Shown here one piece after another: positions 10,982 through 23,587 of a stretch of 34,957 nt of DNA. Position 1 is the stretch's first letter, and each line of letters starts with the position of its first letter. Where the stretch lies: assembly GCA_002189035.1 (NCBI GenBank), contig NEEC01000352.1:1-34957 (forward strand). Direction: 5' to 3'. The translations under genes were made by a program, and so were the position numbers. This DNA comes from Utricularia gibba (taxonomy: Eukaryota; Streptophyta; Magnoliopsida; Lamiales; Lentibulariaceae). The notes under the pieces were generated by a model that was not told the DNA's origin, did no database searches, and was given only the letters and a program-made list of their open reading frames with translations.

Positions 10982-13900
10982 ACCTCATGGTGGCCTCGTG
11001 CACTCTTCGGTATCGAGTGGATATCTTGCAAATGGTGATGAGTCATGTTGCACATAGCATACCGTTTCGAAGCTCGTTCCGAGCCGTCTTCTTTCGTGTT
11101 GAGAACTTGTTCGTCCGAGGAGGCACAAATGCTCGAAAGATTGCCTTATATTAGCCTTCAGATGTGCAACGAAGTGGCCACCACGTTCGCGAAAATGTGA
11201 CTCGGGACACCTGACTCGATGCGAATGTGATTTTTGACATGCAAGACATATGTATTTCATGGGACGATGTGAAATTTCGGATTTCGAGATGATCATTTAA
11301 GATGCCATGGGTGTGTCCTAGCCACAACCTCATGGTGGCCTCGTGCACTCTTCGGTATCGAGTGGATATCTTGCAAATGGTGATGAGTCATGTTGCACAT
11401 AGCATACCGTTTCGAAGCTCGTTCCGAGCCGGTCTTCTTTCGTGTTGAGAACTTGTTCGTCCGAGGAGGCACAAATGCTCGAAAGATTGCCTTATATTAG
11501 CCTTCAGATGTGCAACGAAGTGGCCACCACGTTCGCGAAATGTGACTCGGGACACCTGACTCGATGCGAATGTGATTTTTGACATGCAAGACATATGTAT
11601 TTCATGGACGATGTGAAATTTCGGATTTCGAGATGATCATTTAAGATGCCATGGGTGTGTCCCTAGCCACAACCTCATGGTGGCCTCGTGCACTCTTCGG
11701 TATCGAGTGGATATCTTGCAAACGGTGATGAGTCATGTTGCACATATCATACCGTTTCGAAGCTCGTTCCGAGCCGGTCTTCTTTCGTGTTGAGAATTGT
11801 TCGTCCGAGGAGGCACAAATGCTCGAAAGATTGCCTTATATTAGCCTTCAGATGTGCAACGAAGTGGCCACCACGTTCGCGAAAATGTGACTCGGGACAC
11901 CTGACTCGATGCGAATGTGATTTTTGACATGCAAGACATATGTATTTCATGGACGATGTGAAATTTTGGATTTCGAGATGATCATTTAAGATGCCATGGG
12001 TGTGTCCCTAGCCACAACCTCATGGTGGCCTCGTGCACTCTTCGGTATCGAGTGGATATCTTGCAAACGGTGATGAGTCATGTTGCACATATCATACCGT
12101 TTCGAAGCTCGTTCCGAGCCGGTCTTCTTTCGTGTTGAGAACTTGTTCGTCCGAGGAGGCACAAATGCTCGAAAGATTGCCTTATATTAGCCTTCAGATG
12201 TGCAACGAAGTGGCCACCACGTTCGCGAAAATGTGACTCGGACACTGACTCGATGCGAATGTGATTTTTGACATGCAAAACATATGTATTTCATGTGACG
12301 ATGTGAAATTTCGGATTTCGAGATGATCATTTAAGATGCCATGGGTGTGTCCTAGCCACAACCTCATGGTGGCCTCGTGCACTCTTCGGTATCGAGTGGA
12401 TATCTTGCAAACGGTGATGAGTCATGTTGCACATATCATACCGTTTCGAAGCTCGTTCCGAGCCGGTCTTCTTTCGTGTTGAGACTTGTTCGTCCGAGGA
12501 GGCACAAATGCTCGAAAGATTGCCTTATATTAGCCTTCAGATGTGCAACGAAGTGGCCACCACGTTCGCGAAAATGTGACTCGGGACACCTGACTCGATG
12601 CGAATGTGATTTTTGACATGCAAGACGTATGTATTTCATGGGACGATGTGAAATTTTGATTTCGAGATGATCATTTAAGATGCCATGGGTGTGTCCCTAG
12701 CCACAACCTCATGGTGGCCTCGTGCACTCTTCGGTATCGAGTGGATATCTTGCAAACGGTGATGAGTCATGTTGCACATATCATACCGTTTCGAAGCTCG
12801 TTCCGAGCCGGTCTTCTTTCGTGTTGAGAACTTGTTCGTCCGAGGAGGCACAAATGCTCGAAAGATTGCCTTATATTAGCCTTCAGATGTGCAACGAAGT
12901 GGCCACCACGTTCGCGAAAATGTGACTCGGGACACCTGACTCGATGCGAATGTGATTTTTGACATGCAAAACATATGTATTTCATGTGACGATGTGAAAT
13001 TTCGGATTTCGAGATGATCATTTAAGATGCCATGGGTGTGTCCCTAGCCACAACCTCATGGTGGCCTCGTGCACTCTTCGGTATCGAGTGGATATCTTGC
13101 AAACGGTGATGAGAGTCATGTTGCACATATCATACCGTTTCGAAGCTCGTTCCGAGCCGGTCTTTCTTTCGTGTTGAGAACTTGTTCGTCCGAGGAGGCA
13201 CAAATGCTCGAAAGATTGCCTTATATTAGCCTTCAGATGTGCAACGAAGTGGCCACCACGTTCGAATGTGACTCGGGACACCTGACTCGATGCGAATGTG
13301 ATTTTGACATGCAAGACGTATGTATTTCATGGGACGATGTGAAATTTTGATTTCGAGATGATCATTTAAGATGCATGGTGTGTCCCTAGCCACAACCTCA
13401 TGGTGGCCTCGTGCACTCTTCGGTATCGAGTGGATATCTTGCAAATGGTGATGAGTCATGTTGCACATATCATACCGTTTTCGAAGCTCGTTCCGAGCCG
13501 GTCTTCTTTCGTGTTGAGAACTTGTTCGTCCGAGGAGGCACAAATGCTCGAAAGATTGCCTTATATTAGCTTCAGATGTGCAACGAAGTGGCCACCACGT
13601 TCGCGAAAATGTGACTCGGACACCTGACTCGATGCGAATGTGATTTTTGACATGCAAAACATATGTATTTCATGTGACGATGTGAAATTTCGGATTTCGA
13701 GATGATCATTTAAGATGCCATGGGTGTGTCTAGCCACAACCTCATGGTGGCCTCGTGCACTCTTCGGTATCGAGTGGATATCTTGCAAACGGTGATGAGT
13801 CATGTTGCACATAGCATACCGTTTCGAAGCTCGTTCCGAGCCGTCTTCTTTCGTGTTGAGAACTTGTTCGTCCGAGGAGCACAAATGCTCGAAAGATTGC

Positions 13901-16839
13901 CTTATATTAGCCTTCAGATGTGCAACGAAGTGGCCACCACGTTCGCGAAAATGTGACTCGGGACACCTGACTCGATGCGAATGTGATTTTTGACATGCAA
14001 AACATATGTATTTCATGGACGATGTGAAATTTGGATTTCGAGATGATCATTTAAGATGCCATGGTGTGTCCCTAGCCACAACCTCATGGTGGCCTCGTGC
14101 ACTCTTCGGTATCGAGTGGATATCTTGCAAACGGTGATGAGTCATGTTGCACATATCATACCGTTTCGAAGCTCGTTCCGAGCCGGTCTTCTTTCGTGTT
14201 GAGAACTTGTTCGTCCGAGGAGGCACAAATGCTCGAAAGATTGCCTTATATTAGCCTTCAGATGTGCAACGAAGTGGCCACCACGTTCGCGAAATGTGAC
14301 TCGGGACACCTGACTCGATGCGAATGTGATTTTCGATGCAAGACATATGTATTTCATGGACGATGTGAAATTTTGGATTTCGAGATGATCATTTAAGATG
14401 CCATGGGGTGTCCCTAGCCACAACCTCATGGTGGCCTCGTGCACTCTTCGGTATCGAGTGGATATCTTGCAAACGGTGATGAGTCATGTTGCACATATCA
14501 TACCGTTTCGAAGCTCGTTCCGAGCCGGTCTTCTTTCGTGTTGAGAACTTGTTCGTCCGAGGAGGCACAAATGCTCGAAAGATTGCCTTATATTAGCCTT
14601 CAGATGTGCAACGAAGTGGCCACCACATTCGCGAAAATGTGACTCGGGACACCTGACTCGATGCGAATGTGATTTTTGACATGCAACGTATGTATTTCAT
14701 GGACGATGTGAAATTTGATTTCGAGATGATCATTTAAGATGCCATGGGTGTGTCCCTAGCCACAACCTCATGGTGGCCTCGTGCACTCTTCGGTATCGAG
14801 TGGATATCTTGCAAACGGTGATGAGTCATGTTGCACATATCATACCGTTTCGAAGCTCGTTCCGAGCCGGTCTTCTTTCGTGTTGAGAACTTGTTCGTCC
14901 GAGGAGGCACAAATGCTCGAAAGATTGCCTTATATTAGCCTTCAGATGTGCAACGAAGTGGCCACCACGTTCGCGAAAATGTGACTCGGAACACCTGACT
15001 CGATGCGAATGTGATTTTTGACATGCAAAACATATGTATTTCATGTGACGATGTGAAAATTTCGGATTTCGAGATGATCATTTAAGATGCCATGGGTGTG
15101 TTAGCCACAACCTCATGGTGGCCTCGTGCACTCTTCGGTATCGAGTGGATATCTTGCAAACGGTGATGAGTCATGTTGCACATATCATACCGTTTCGAAG
15201 CTCGTTCCGAGCCGGTCTTCTTTCGTGTTGAGAACTTGTTCGTCCGAGGAGGCACAAATGCTCGAAAGATTGCCTTATATTAGCCTTCAGATGTGCAACG
15301 AAGTGGCCACCACATTCGCGAAATGTGACTCGGGACACCTGACTCGATGCGAATGTGATTTTTGACATGCAAGACATATGTATTTCATGGGACGATGTGA
15401 AATTTTGATTTCGAGATGATCATTTAAGATGCCATGGGTGTGTCCCTAGCCACAACCTCATGGTGGCCTCGTGCACTCTTCGGTATCGAGTGGATATCTT
15501 GCAAACGGTGATGAGTCATGTTGCACATATCATACCGTTTCGAAGCTCGTTCCGAGCCGGTCTTCTTTCGTGTTGAGAACTTGTTCGTCCGAGGAGGCAC
15601 AAATGCTCGAAAGATTGCCTTATATTAGCCTTCAGATGTGCAACGAAGTGGCCACCACGTTCGCGAAAATGTGACTCGGGACACCTGACTCGATGCGAAT
15701 GTGATTTTTGACATGCAAAACATATGTATTTCATGTGACGATGTGAAAATTTCGGATTTCGAGATGATCATTTAAGATGCCATGGTGTGTCCCTAGCCAC
15801 AACCTCATGGTGGCCTCGTGCACTCTTCGGTATCGAGTGGATATCTTGCAAACGGTGATGAGTCATGTTGCACATAGCATACCGTTTCGAAGCTCGTTCC
15901 GAGCCGGTCTTCTTTCGTGTTGAGAACTTGTTCGTCCGAGGAGGCACAAATGCTCGAAAGATTGCCTTATATTAGCCTTCAGATGTGCAACGAAGTGGCC
16001 ACCACGTTCGCGAAAATGTGACTCGGGACACCTGACTCGATGCGAATGTGATTTTTGACATGCAAGACGTATGTATTTCATGGGACGATGTGAAATTTTG
16101 ATTTCGAGATGATCATTTAAGATGCCATGGTGTGTCCCTAGCCACAACCTCATGGTGGCCGTGCACTCTTCGGTATCGAGTGGATATCTTGCAAATGGTG
16201 ATGAGTCATGTTGCACAGCATACCGTTTCGAAGCTCGTTCCGAGCCGGTCTTCTTTCGTGTTGAGAACTTGTTCGTCCGAGGAGGCACAAATGCTCGAAA
16301 GATTGCCTTATATTAGCCTTCAGATGTGCAACGAAGTGGCCACCACGTTCGCGAAAATGTGACTCGGGACACCTGACTCGATGCGAATGTGATTTTTGAC
16401 ATGCAACATATGTATTTCATGGACGATGTGAAATTTCGATTTCGAGATGATCATTTAAGATGCCATGGGTGTGTCTAGCCACAACCTCATGGTGGCCTCG
16501 TGCACTCTTCGGTATCGAGTGGATATCTTGCAAACGGTGATGAGTCATGTTGCACATATCATACCGTTTCGAAGCTCGTTCCGAGCCGTCTTCTTTCGTG
16601 TTGAGAACTTGTTCGTCCGAGGAGCACAAATGCTCGAAAGATTGCCTTATTAGCCTTCAGATGTGCAACGAAGTGGCCACCACGTCGCGAAAATGTGACT
16701 CGGGACACCTGACTCGATGCGAATGTGATTTTTGACATGCAAAACATATGTATTTCATGGACGATGTGAAATTTCGGATTTCGAGATGATCATTTAAGAT
16801 GCCATGGTGTGTCCCTAGCCACAACCTCATGGTGGCCTC

Positions 16840-17176
16840 GTGCACTCTTCGGTATCGAGTGGATATCTTGCAAACGGTGATGAGTCATGTTGCACATATC
16901 ATACCGTTTCGAAGCTCGTTCCTCTCTTTCGTGTTGAGAACTTGTTCGTCCGAGGAGGCACAAATGCTCGAAAGATTGCCTTATATTAGCCTTCAGATGT
17001 GCAACGAAGTGGCCACCACGTTCGCGAAAATGTGACTCGGGACACCTGACTCGATGCGAATGTGATTTTTGACATGCAAACATATGTATTTCATGTGACG
17101 ATGTGAAATTTCGGATTTCGAGATGATCATTTAAGATGCCATGGGTGTGTCCTAGCCACAACCTCATGGTGGCCTC
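16840..17176 (+). repeat. Unit with 8 bp deletion at the dyad
   Basis: After gaagctcgtt (ending at 16920) the copy reads cctctctttcgtg instead of the longer normal stretch, a net loss of 8 bp that removes the CGAGC arm. The rest of this copy is normal. Confidence 0.85.
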
Positions 17177-18176
17177 GTGCACTCTTCGGTATCGAGTGGA
17201 TATCTTGCAAACGGTGATGAGTCATGTTGCACATATCATACCGTTTCGAAGCTCGTTCCGAGCCGGTCTTCTTTCGTGTTGAGAACTTGTTCGTCCGAGG
17301 AGGCACAAATGCTCGAAAGATTGCCTTATATTAGCCTTCAGATGTGCAACGAAGTGGCCACCACGTTCGCGAAAATGTGACTCGGGACCTGACTCGATGC
17401 GAATGTGATTTTTGACATGCAAACATATGTATTTCATGGACGATGTGAAATTTGATTTCGAGATGATCATTTAAGATGCCATGGTGTGTCCCTAGCCACA
17501 ACCTCATGGTGGCCTCGTGCACTCTTCGGTATCGAGTGGATATCTTGCAAACGGTGATGAGTCATGTTGCACATATCATACCGTTTCGAAGCTCGTTCCG
17601 AGCCGTCTTTCTTCGTGTTGAGAACTTGTTCGTCCGAGGAGGCACAAATGCTCGAAAGATTGCCTTATATTAGCCTTCAGATGTGCAACGAAGTGGCCAC
17701 CACGTTCGCGAAATGTGACTCGGGACACCTGACTCGATGCGAATGTGATTTTTGACATGCAAGACATATGTATTTCATGGACGATGTGAAATTTCGGATT
17801 TCGAGATGATCATTTAAGATGCCATGGGTGTGTCCCTAGCCACAACCTCATGGTGGCCTCGTGCACTCTTCGGTATCGAGTGGATATCTTGCAAACGGTG
17901 ATGAGTCATGTTGCACATATCATACCGTTTCGAAGCTCGTTCCGAGCCGGTCTTCTTTCGTGTTGAGAACTTGTTCGTCCGAGGAGGCACAAATGCTCGA
18001 AAGATTGCCTTATATTAGCCTTCAGATGTGCAACGAAGTGGCCACCACGTCGCGAAAATGTGACTCGGGACACCTGACTCGATGCGAATGTGATTTTTGA
18101 CATGCAAGACGTATGTATTTCATGGGACGATGTGAAATTTTGGATTTCGAGATGATCATTTAAGATGCCATGGGTG

Positions 18177-18190
18177 TGTGGCTAGCCACA
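18177..18190. other. 14 bp palindrome TGTGGCTAGCCACA, second copy
   Basis: This lies just before the anchor at 18207, exactly where the alternating A-B order of domain 2 stops (acgtatg at 18109 and again one copy later at 18453). Confidence 0.9.
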
Positions 18191-20912
18191 ACCTCATGGT
18201 GGCCTCGTGCACTCTTCGGTATCGAGTGGATATCTTGCAAACGGTGATGAGTCATGTTGCACATATCATACCGTTTCGAAGCTCGTTCCGAGCCGGTCTT
18301 CTTTCGTGTTGAGAACTTTTCGTCCGAGGAGGCACAAATGCTCGAAAGATTGCCTTATATTAGCCTTCAGATGTGCAACGAAGTGGCCACCACGTTCGCG
18401 AAAATGTGACTCGGGACACCTGACTCGATGCGAATGTGATTTTTCATGCAAGACGTATGTATTTCATGGACGATGTGAAATTTTGATTTCGAGATGATCA
18501 TTTAAGATGCCATGGGTGTGTCCCTAGCCACAACCTCATGGTGGCCTCGTGCACTCTTCGGTATCGAGTGGATATCTTGCAAACGGTGATGAGTCATGTT
18601 GCACATATCATACCGTTTCGAAGCTCGTTCCGAGCCGGTCTTCTTTTCGTGTTGAGAACTTGTTCGTCCGAGGAGGCACAAATGCTCGAAAGATTGCCTT
18701 ATATTAGCCTTCAGATGTGCAACGAAGTGGCCACCACGTTCGCGAAAATGTGACTCGGGACACCTGACTCGATGCGAATGTGATTTTTCACATGCACATA
18801 TGTATTTCATGGACGATGTGAAAATTTCGGATTTCGAGATGATCATTTAAGATGCCATGGGTGTGTCCCTAGCCACAACCTCATGGTGGCCTCGTGCACT
18901 CTTCGGTATCGAGTGGATATCTTGCAAACGGTGATGAGTCATGTTGCACATATCATACCGTTTCGAAGCTCGTTCCGAGCCGGTCTTCTTTCGTGTTGAG
19001 AACTTGTTCGTCCGAGGAGGCACAAATGCTCGAAAGATTGCCTTATATTAGCCTTCAGATGTGCAACGAAGTGGCCACCACATTCGCGAAAATGTGACTC
19101 GGACACCTGACTCGATGCGAATGTGATTTTCGACATGCAAACGTATGTATTTCATGGGACGATGTGAAATTTGATTTCGAGATGATCATTTAAGATGCCA
19201 TGGTGTGTCCCTAGCCACAACCTCATGGTGGCCTCGTGCACTCTTCGGTATCGAGTGGATATCTTGCAAACGGTGATGAGTCATTTGCACATATCATACC
19301 GTTTCGAAGCTCGTTCCGAGCCGGTCTTCTTTCGTGTTGAGAACTTGTTCGTCCGAGGAGGCACAAATGCTCGAAAGATTGCCTTATATTAGCCTTCAGA
19401 TGTGCAACGAAGTGGCCACCACGTTCGCGAAAATGTGACTCGGGACACCTGACTCGATGCGAATGTGATTTTTGACATGCAAAACATATGTATTTCATGT
19501 GACGATGTGAAATTTGGATTTCGAGATGATCATTTAAGATGCCATGGGTGTGTCTAGCCACAACCTCATGGTGGCCTCGTGCACTCTTCGGTATCGAGTG
19601 GATATCTTGCAAATGGTGATGAGTCATGTTGCACATATCATACCGTTTCGAAGCTCGTTCCGAGCCGGTCTTCTTTCGTGTTGAGAATTGTTCGTCCGAG
19701 GAGGCACAAATGCTCGAAAGATTGCCTTATATTAGCCTTCAGATGTGCAACGAAGTGGCCTTCGCGAAATGTGACTCGGGACACCTGACTCGATGCGAAT
19801 GTGATTTTTGACATGCAAGACATATGTATTTCATGGACGATGTGAAATTTAGATTTCGAGATGATCATTTAAGATGCCATGGTGTGTCCCTAGCCACAAC
19901 CTCATGGTGGCCTCGTGCACTCTTCGGTATCGAGTGGATATCTTGCAAATGGTGATGAGTCATGTTGCACATAGCATACCGTTTCGAAGCTCGTTCCGAG
20001 CCGGTCTTCTTTCGTGTTGAGAACTTGTTCGTCCGAGGAGGCACAAATGCTCGAAAGATTGCCTTATATTAGCCTTCAGATGTGCAACGAAGTGGCCACC
20101 ACGTTCGCGAAAATGTGACTCGGGACACCTGACTCGATGCGAATGTGATTTTTGACATGCAAACATATGTATTTCATGGACGATGTGAAATTTCGATTTC
20201 GAGATGATCATTTAAGATGCCATGGGTGTGTCCCTAGCCACAACCTCATGGTGGCCTCGTGCACTCTTCGGTATCGAGTGGATATCTTGCAAACGGTGAT
20301 GAGTCATGTTGCACATAGCATACCGTTTCGAAGCTCGTTCCGAGCCGGTCTTCTTTCGTGTTGAGAACTTGTTCGTCCGAGGAGCACAAATGCTCGAAAG
20401 ATTGCCTTATATTAGCCTTCAGATGTGCAACGAAGTGGCCACCACGTTCGCGAAAATGTGACTCGGGACACCTGACTCGATGCGAATGTGATTTTTGACA
20501 TGCAAAACATATGTATTTCATGTGACGATGTGAAATTTCGGATTTCGAGATGATCATTTAAGATGCCATGGTGTGTCCCTAGCCACAACCTCATGGTGGC
20601 CTCGTGCACTCTTCGGTATCGAGTGGATATCTTGCAAACGGTGATGAGTCATGTTGCACATAGCATACCGTTTCGAAGCTCGTTCCGAGTCTTTTTCGTG
20701 TTGAGAACTTGTTCGTCCGAGGAGGCACAAATGCTCGAAAGATTGCCTTATATTAGCCTTCAGATGTGCAACGAAGTGGCCACCACGTTCGCGAAAATGT
20801 GACTCGGAACACCTGACTCGATGCGAATGTGATTTTTGACATGCAAAACATATGTATTTCATGGACGATGTGAAATTTGATTTCGAGATGATCATTTAAG
20901 ATGCCATGGGTG

Positions 20913-20926
20913 TGTGGCTAGCCACA
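20913..20926. other. 14 bp palindrome TGTGGCTAGCCACA, third copy
   Basis: This is before the anchor at 20943, in the junction leading into the copy that ends in the 96 bp deletion. Confidence 0.9.
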
Positions 20927-20942
20927 ACCTCATGGTGGCCTC

Positions 20943-21536
20943 GTGCACTCTTCGGTATCGAGTGGATATCTTGCAAACGGTGATGAGTCATGTTGCACAT
21001 ATCATACCGTTTCGAAGCTCGTTCCGAGCCGGTCTTCTTTCGTGTTGAGAACTTGTTCGTCCGAGGAGGCACAAATGCTCGAAAGATTGCCTTATATTAG
21101 CCTTCAGATGTGCAACGAAGTGGCCACCACGTTCGCGAAAATGTGACTCGGAAACCTGACTCGATGCGAATGTGATTTTTGACATGCAAAACGTATGTAT
21201 TTCATGTGACGATGTGAAATCTTGCAAACGGTGATGAGTCATGTTGCACATATCATACGTTTCGAAGCTCGTTCCGAGCCGGTCTTCTTTCGTGTTGAGA
21301 ACTTGTTCGTCCGAGGAGGCACAAATGCTCGAAAGATTGCCTTATATTAGCCTTCAGATGTGCAACGAAGTGGCCACCACGTTCGCGAAAATGTGACTCG
21401 GGACACCTGACTCGATGCGAATGTGATTTTTGACATGCAAAACATATGTATTTCATGGACGATGTGAAATTTCGGATTTCGAGATGATCATTTAAGATGC
21501 CATGGGTGTGTCCTAGCCACAACCTCATGGTGGCTC
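20943..21536 (+). repeat. Truncated pair of units: ~96 bp deletion at 21220/21221
   Basis: The anchor-to-anchor distance is 594 bp, where two units would give ~690. At 21220 the run gatgtgaaat joins directly to cttgcaaacgg. The missing part covers the end of the tail, the anchor and GATATC of the next unit. Only an AT dinucleotide is shared at the breakpoints, so this looks like a junction with little homology rather than an unequal crossover in register. The copies on both sides are otherwise regular. Confidence 0.92.
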
Positions 21537-22197
21537 GTGCACTCTTCGGTATCGAGTGGATATCTTGCAAACGGTGATGAGTCATGTTGCACATATCATA
21601 CCGTTTCGAAGCTCGTTCCGAGCCGGTCTTCTTTCGTGTTGAGAACTTGTTCGTCCGAGGAGGCACAAATGCTCGAAAGATTGCCTTATATTAGCCTTCA
21701 GATGTGCAACGAAGTGGCCACCACGTTCGCGAAAATGTGACTCGGGACACCTGACTCGATGCGAATGTGATTTTTGACATGCAAAACATATGTATTTCAT
21801 GGACGATGTGAATTTTTCGGATTTCGAGATGATCATTTAAGATGCCATCGGTGTGTCCCTAGCCACAACCTCATGGTGGCCTCGTGCACTCTTCGGTATC
21901 GAGTGGATATCTTGCAAACGGTGATGAGTCATGTTGCACATCATACCGTTTCGAAGCTCGTTCCGAGCCGGTCTTTTTTCGTGTTGAGAACTTGTTCGTC
22001 CGAGGAGGCACAAATGCTCGAAAGATTGCCTTATATTAGCCTTCAGATGTGCAACGAAGTGGCCACCACGTTCGCGAAAATGTGACTCGGGACACCTGAC
22101 TCGATGCGAATGTGATTTTTGACATGCAAAACATATGTATTTCATGGACGATGTGAAATTTCGGATTTCGAGATGATCATTTAAGATGCCATGGGTG

Positions 22198-22211
22198 TGT
22201 GGCTAGCCACA
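22198..22211. other. 14 bp palindrome TGTGGCTAGCCACA, fourth copy
   Basis: This is before the anchor at 22228. The neighbouring units on both sides (near 21847 and 22535) carry ccatcggtg, but this one has ccatgggtg. Confidence 0.9.
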
Positions 22212-22571
22212 ACCTCATGGTGGCCTCGTGCACTCTTCGGTATCGAGTGGATATCTTGCAAACGGTGATGAGTCATGTTGCACATATCATACCGTTTCGA
22301 AAGCTCGTTCCGAGCCGGTCTTTTTTCGTGTGAGAACTTGTTCGTCCGAGGAGGCAAATGCTCGAAAGATTGCCTTATATTAGCCTTCAGATGTGCAACG
22401 AAGTGGCCACCACGTTCGCGAAAATGTGACTCGGGACACCTGACTCGATGCGAATGTGATTTTTGACATGCAAACATATGTATTTCATGGGACGATGTGA
22501 AATTTCGGATTTCGAGATGATCATTTAAGATGCCATCGGTGTGTCCCTAGCCACAACCTCATGGTGGCCTC

Positions 22572-22898
22572 GTGCACTCTTCGGTATCGAGTGGATATCT
22601 TGCAAACGGTGATGAGTCATGTTGCACATAGCGTTTCCGAGCCGGTCTTCTTTCGTGTTGAGAACTTGTTCGTCCGAGGAGGCACAAATGCTCGAAAGAT
22701 TGCCTTATATTAGCCTTCAGATGTGCAACGAAGTGGCCACCACGTTCGCGAAAATGTGACTCGGGACACCTGACTCGATGCGAATGTGATTTTGACATGC
22801 AAAACATATGTATTTCATGGGACGATGTGAAATTTGGATTTCGAGATGATCATTTAAGATGCCAGGTGTGTCCCTAGCCACAACCTCATGGTGGCCTC
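22572..22898 (+). repeat. Unit with 16 bp deletion at the dyad
   Basis: The copy reads cacatagcgtttccgagcc around 22626-22644. About 16 bp that normally hold ataccgtttcgaagct are lost, so the TTCGAA site and the 5' arm of the dyad are gone. The unit is 327 bp. Confidence 0.87.
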
Positions 22899-23587
22899 GT
22901 GCACTCTTCGGTATCGAGTGGATATCTTGCAAACGGTGATGAGTCATGTTGCACATATCATACCGTTTCGAAGCTCGTTCCGAGCCGGTCTTCTTTTCGT
23001 TTGAGAACTTGTTCGTCCGAGGAGGCACAAATGCTCGAAAGATTGCCTTATATTAGCCTTCAGATGTGCAACGAAGTGGCCACCACGTTCGCGAAAATGT
23101 GACTCGGGACACCTGACTCGATGCGAATGTGATTTTTGACATGCAAACATATGTATTTCATGGGACGATGTGAAATTTTCGGATTTCGAGATGATCATTT
23201 AAGATGCCATGGTGTGTCCCTAGCCACAACCTCATGGTGGCCTCGTGCACTCTTCGGTATCGAGTGGATATCTTGCAAATGGTGATGAGTCATGTTGCAA
23301 TATCATACCGTTTCGAAGCTCGTTCCGAGCCGGTCTTCTTTCGTGTTGAGAACTTGTTCGTCCGAGGAGGCACAAATGCTCGAAAGATTGCCTTATATTA
23401 GCCTTCAGATGTGCAACGAAGTGGCCACCACGTTCGCGAAAATGTGACTCGGGACACCTGACTCGATGCGAATGTGATTTTTGACATGCAAAACATATGT
23501 ATTTCATGGACGATGTGAAATTTCGGATTTCGAGATGATCATTTAAGATGCCAGGGTGTGTCCCTAGCCACAACTCATGGTGGCCTC

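Larger units (their letters stand above)
8918..18206 (+). repeat. Array domain 2: uniform copies in an alternating dimer (~690 bp) higher-order pattern
   Basis: Anchors are at 8918, 9282, 9628, 9974, 10317, 10654, 10998, 11343, 11688, 12033, 12377, 12722, 13069, 13411, 13755, 14097, 14439, 14781, 15126, 15471, 15818, 16161, 16500, 16840, 17177, 17517 and 17861; mean spacing is ~344 bp. Counting the anchor at 191 as copy 1, the catgtgacg variant starts at 9543, 10912, 12292, 12983, 13671, 15042, 15732 and 17092, always in even copies (28, 32, 36, 38, 40, 44, 46, 50). The acgtatg variant starts at 9186, 9877, 12625, 13316, 14686, 16067 and 18109, always in odd copies (27, 29, 37, 39, 43, 47, 53). 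Other copies carry neither. This indicates an A-B dimer as the unit of recent homogenisation. Confidence 0.8.
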
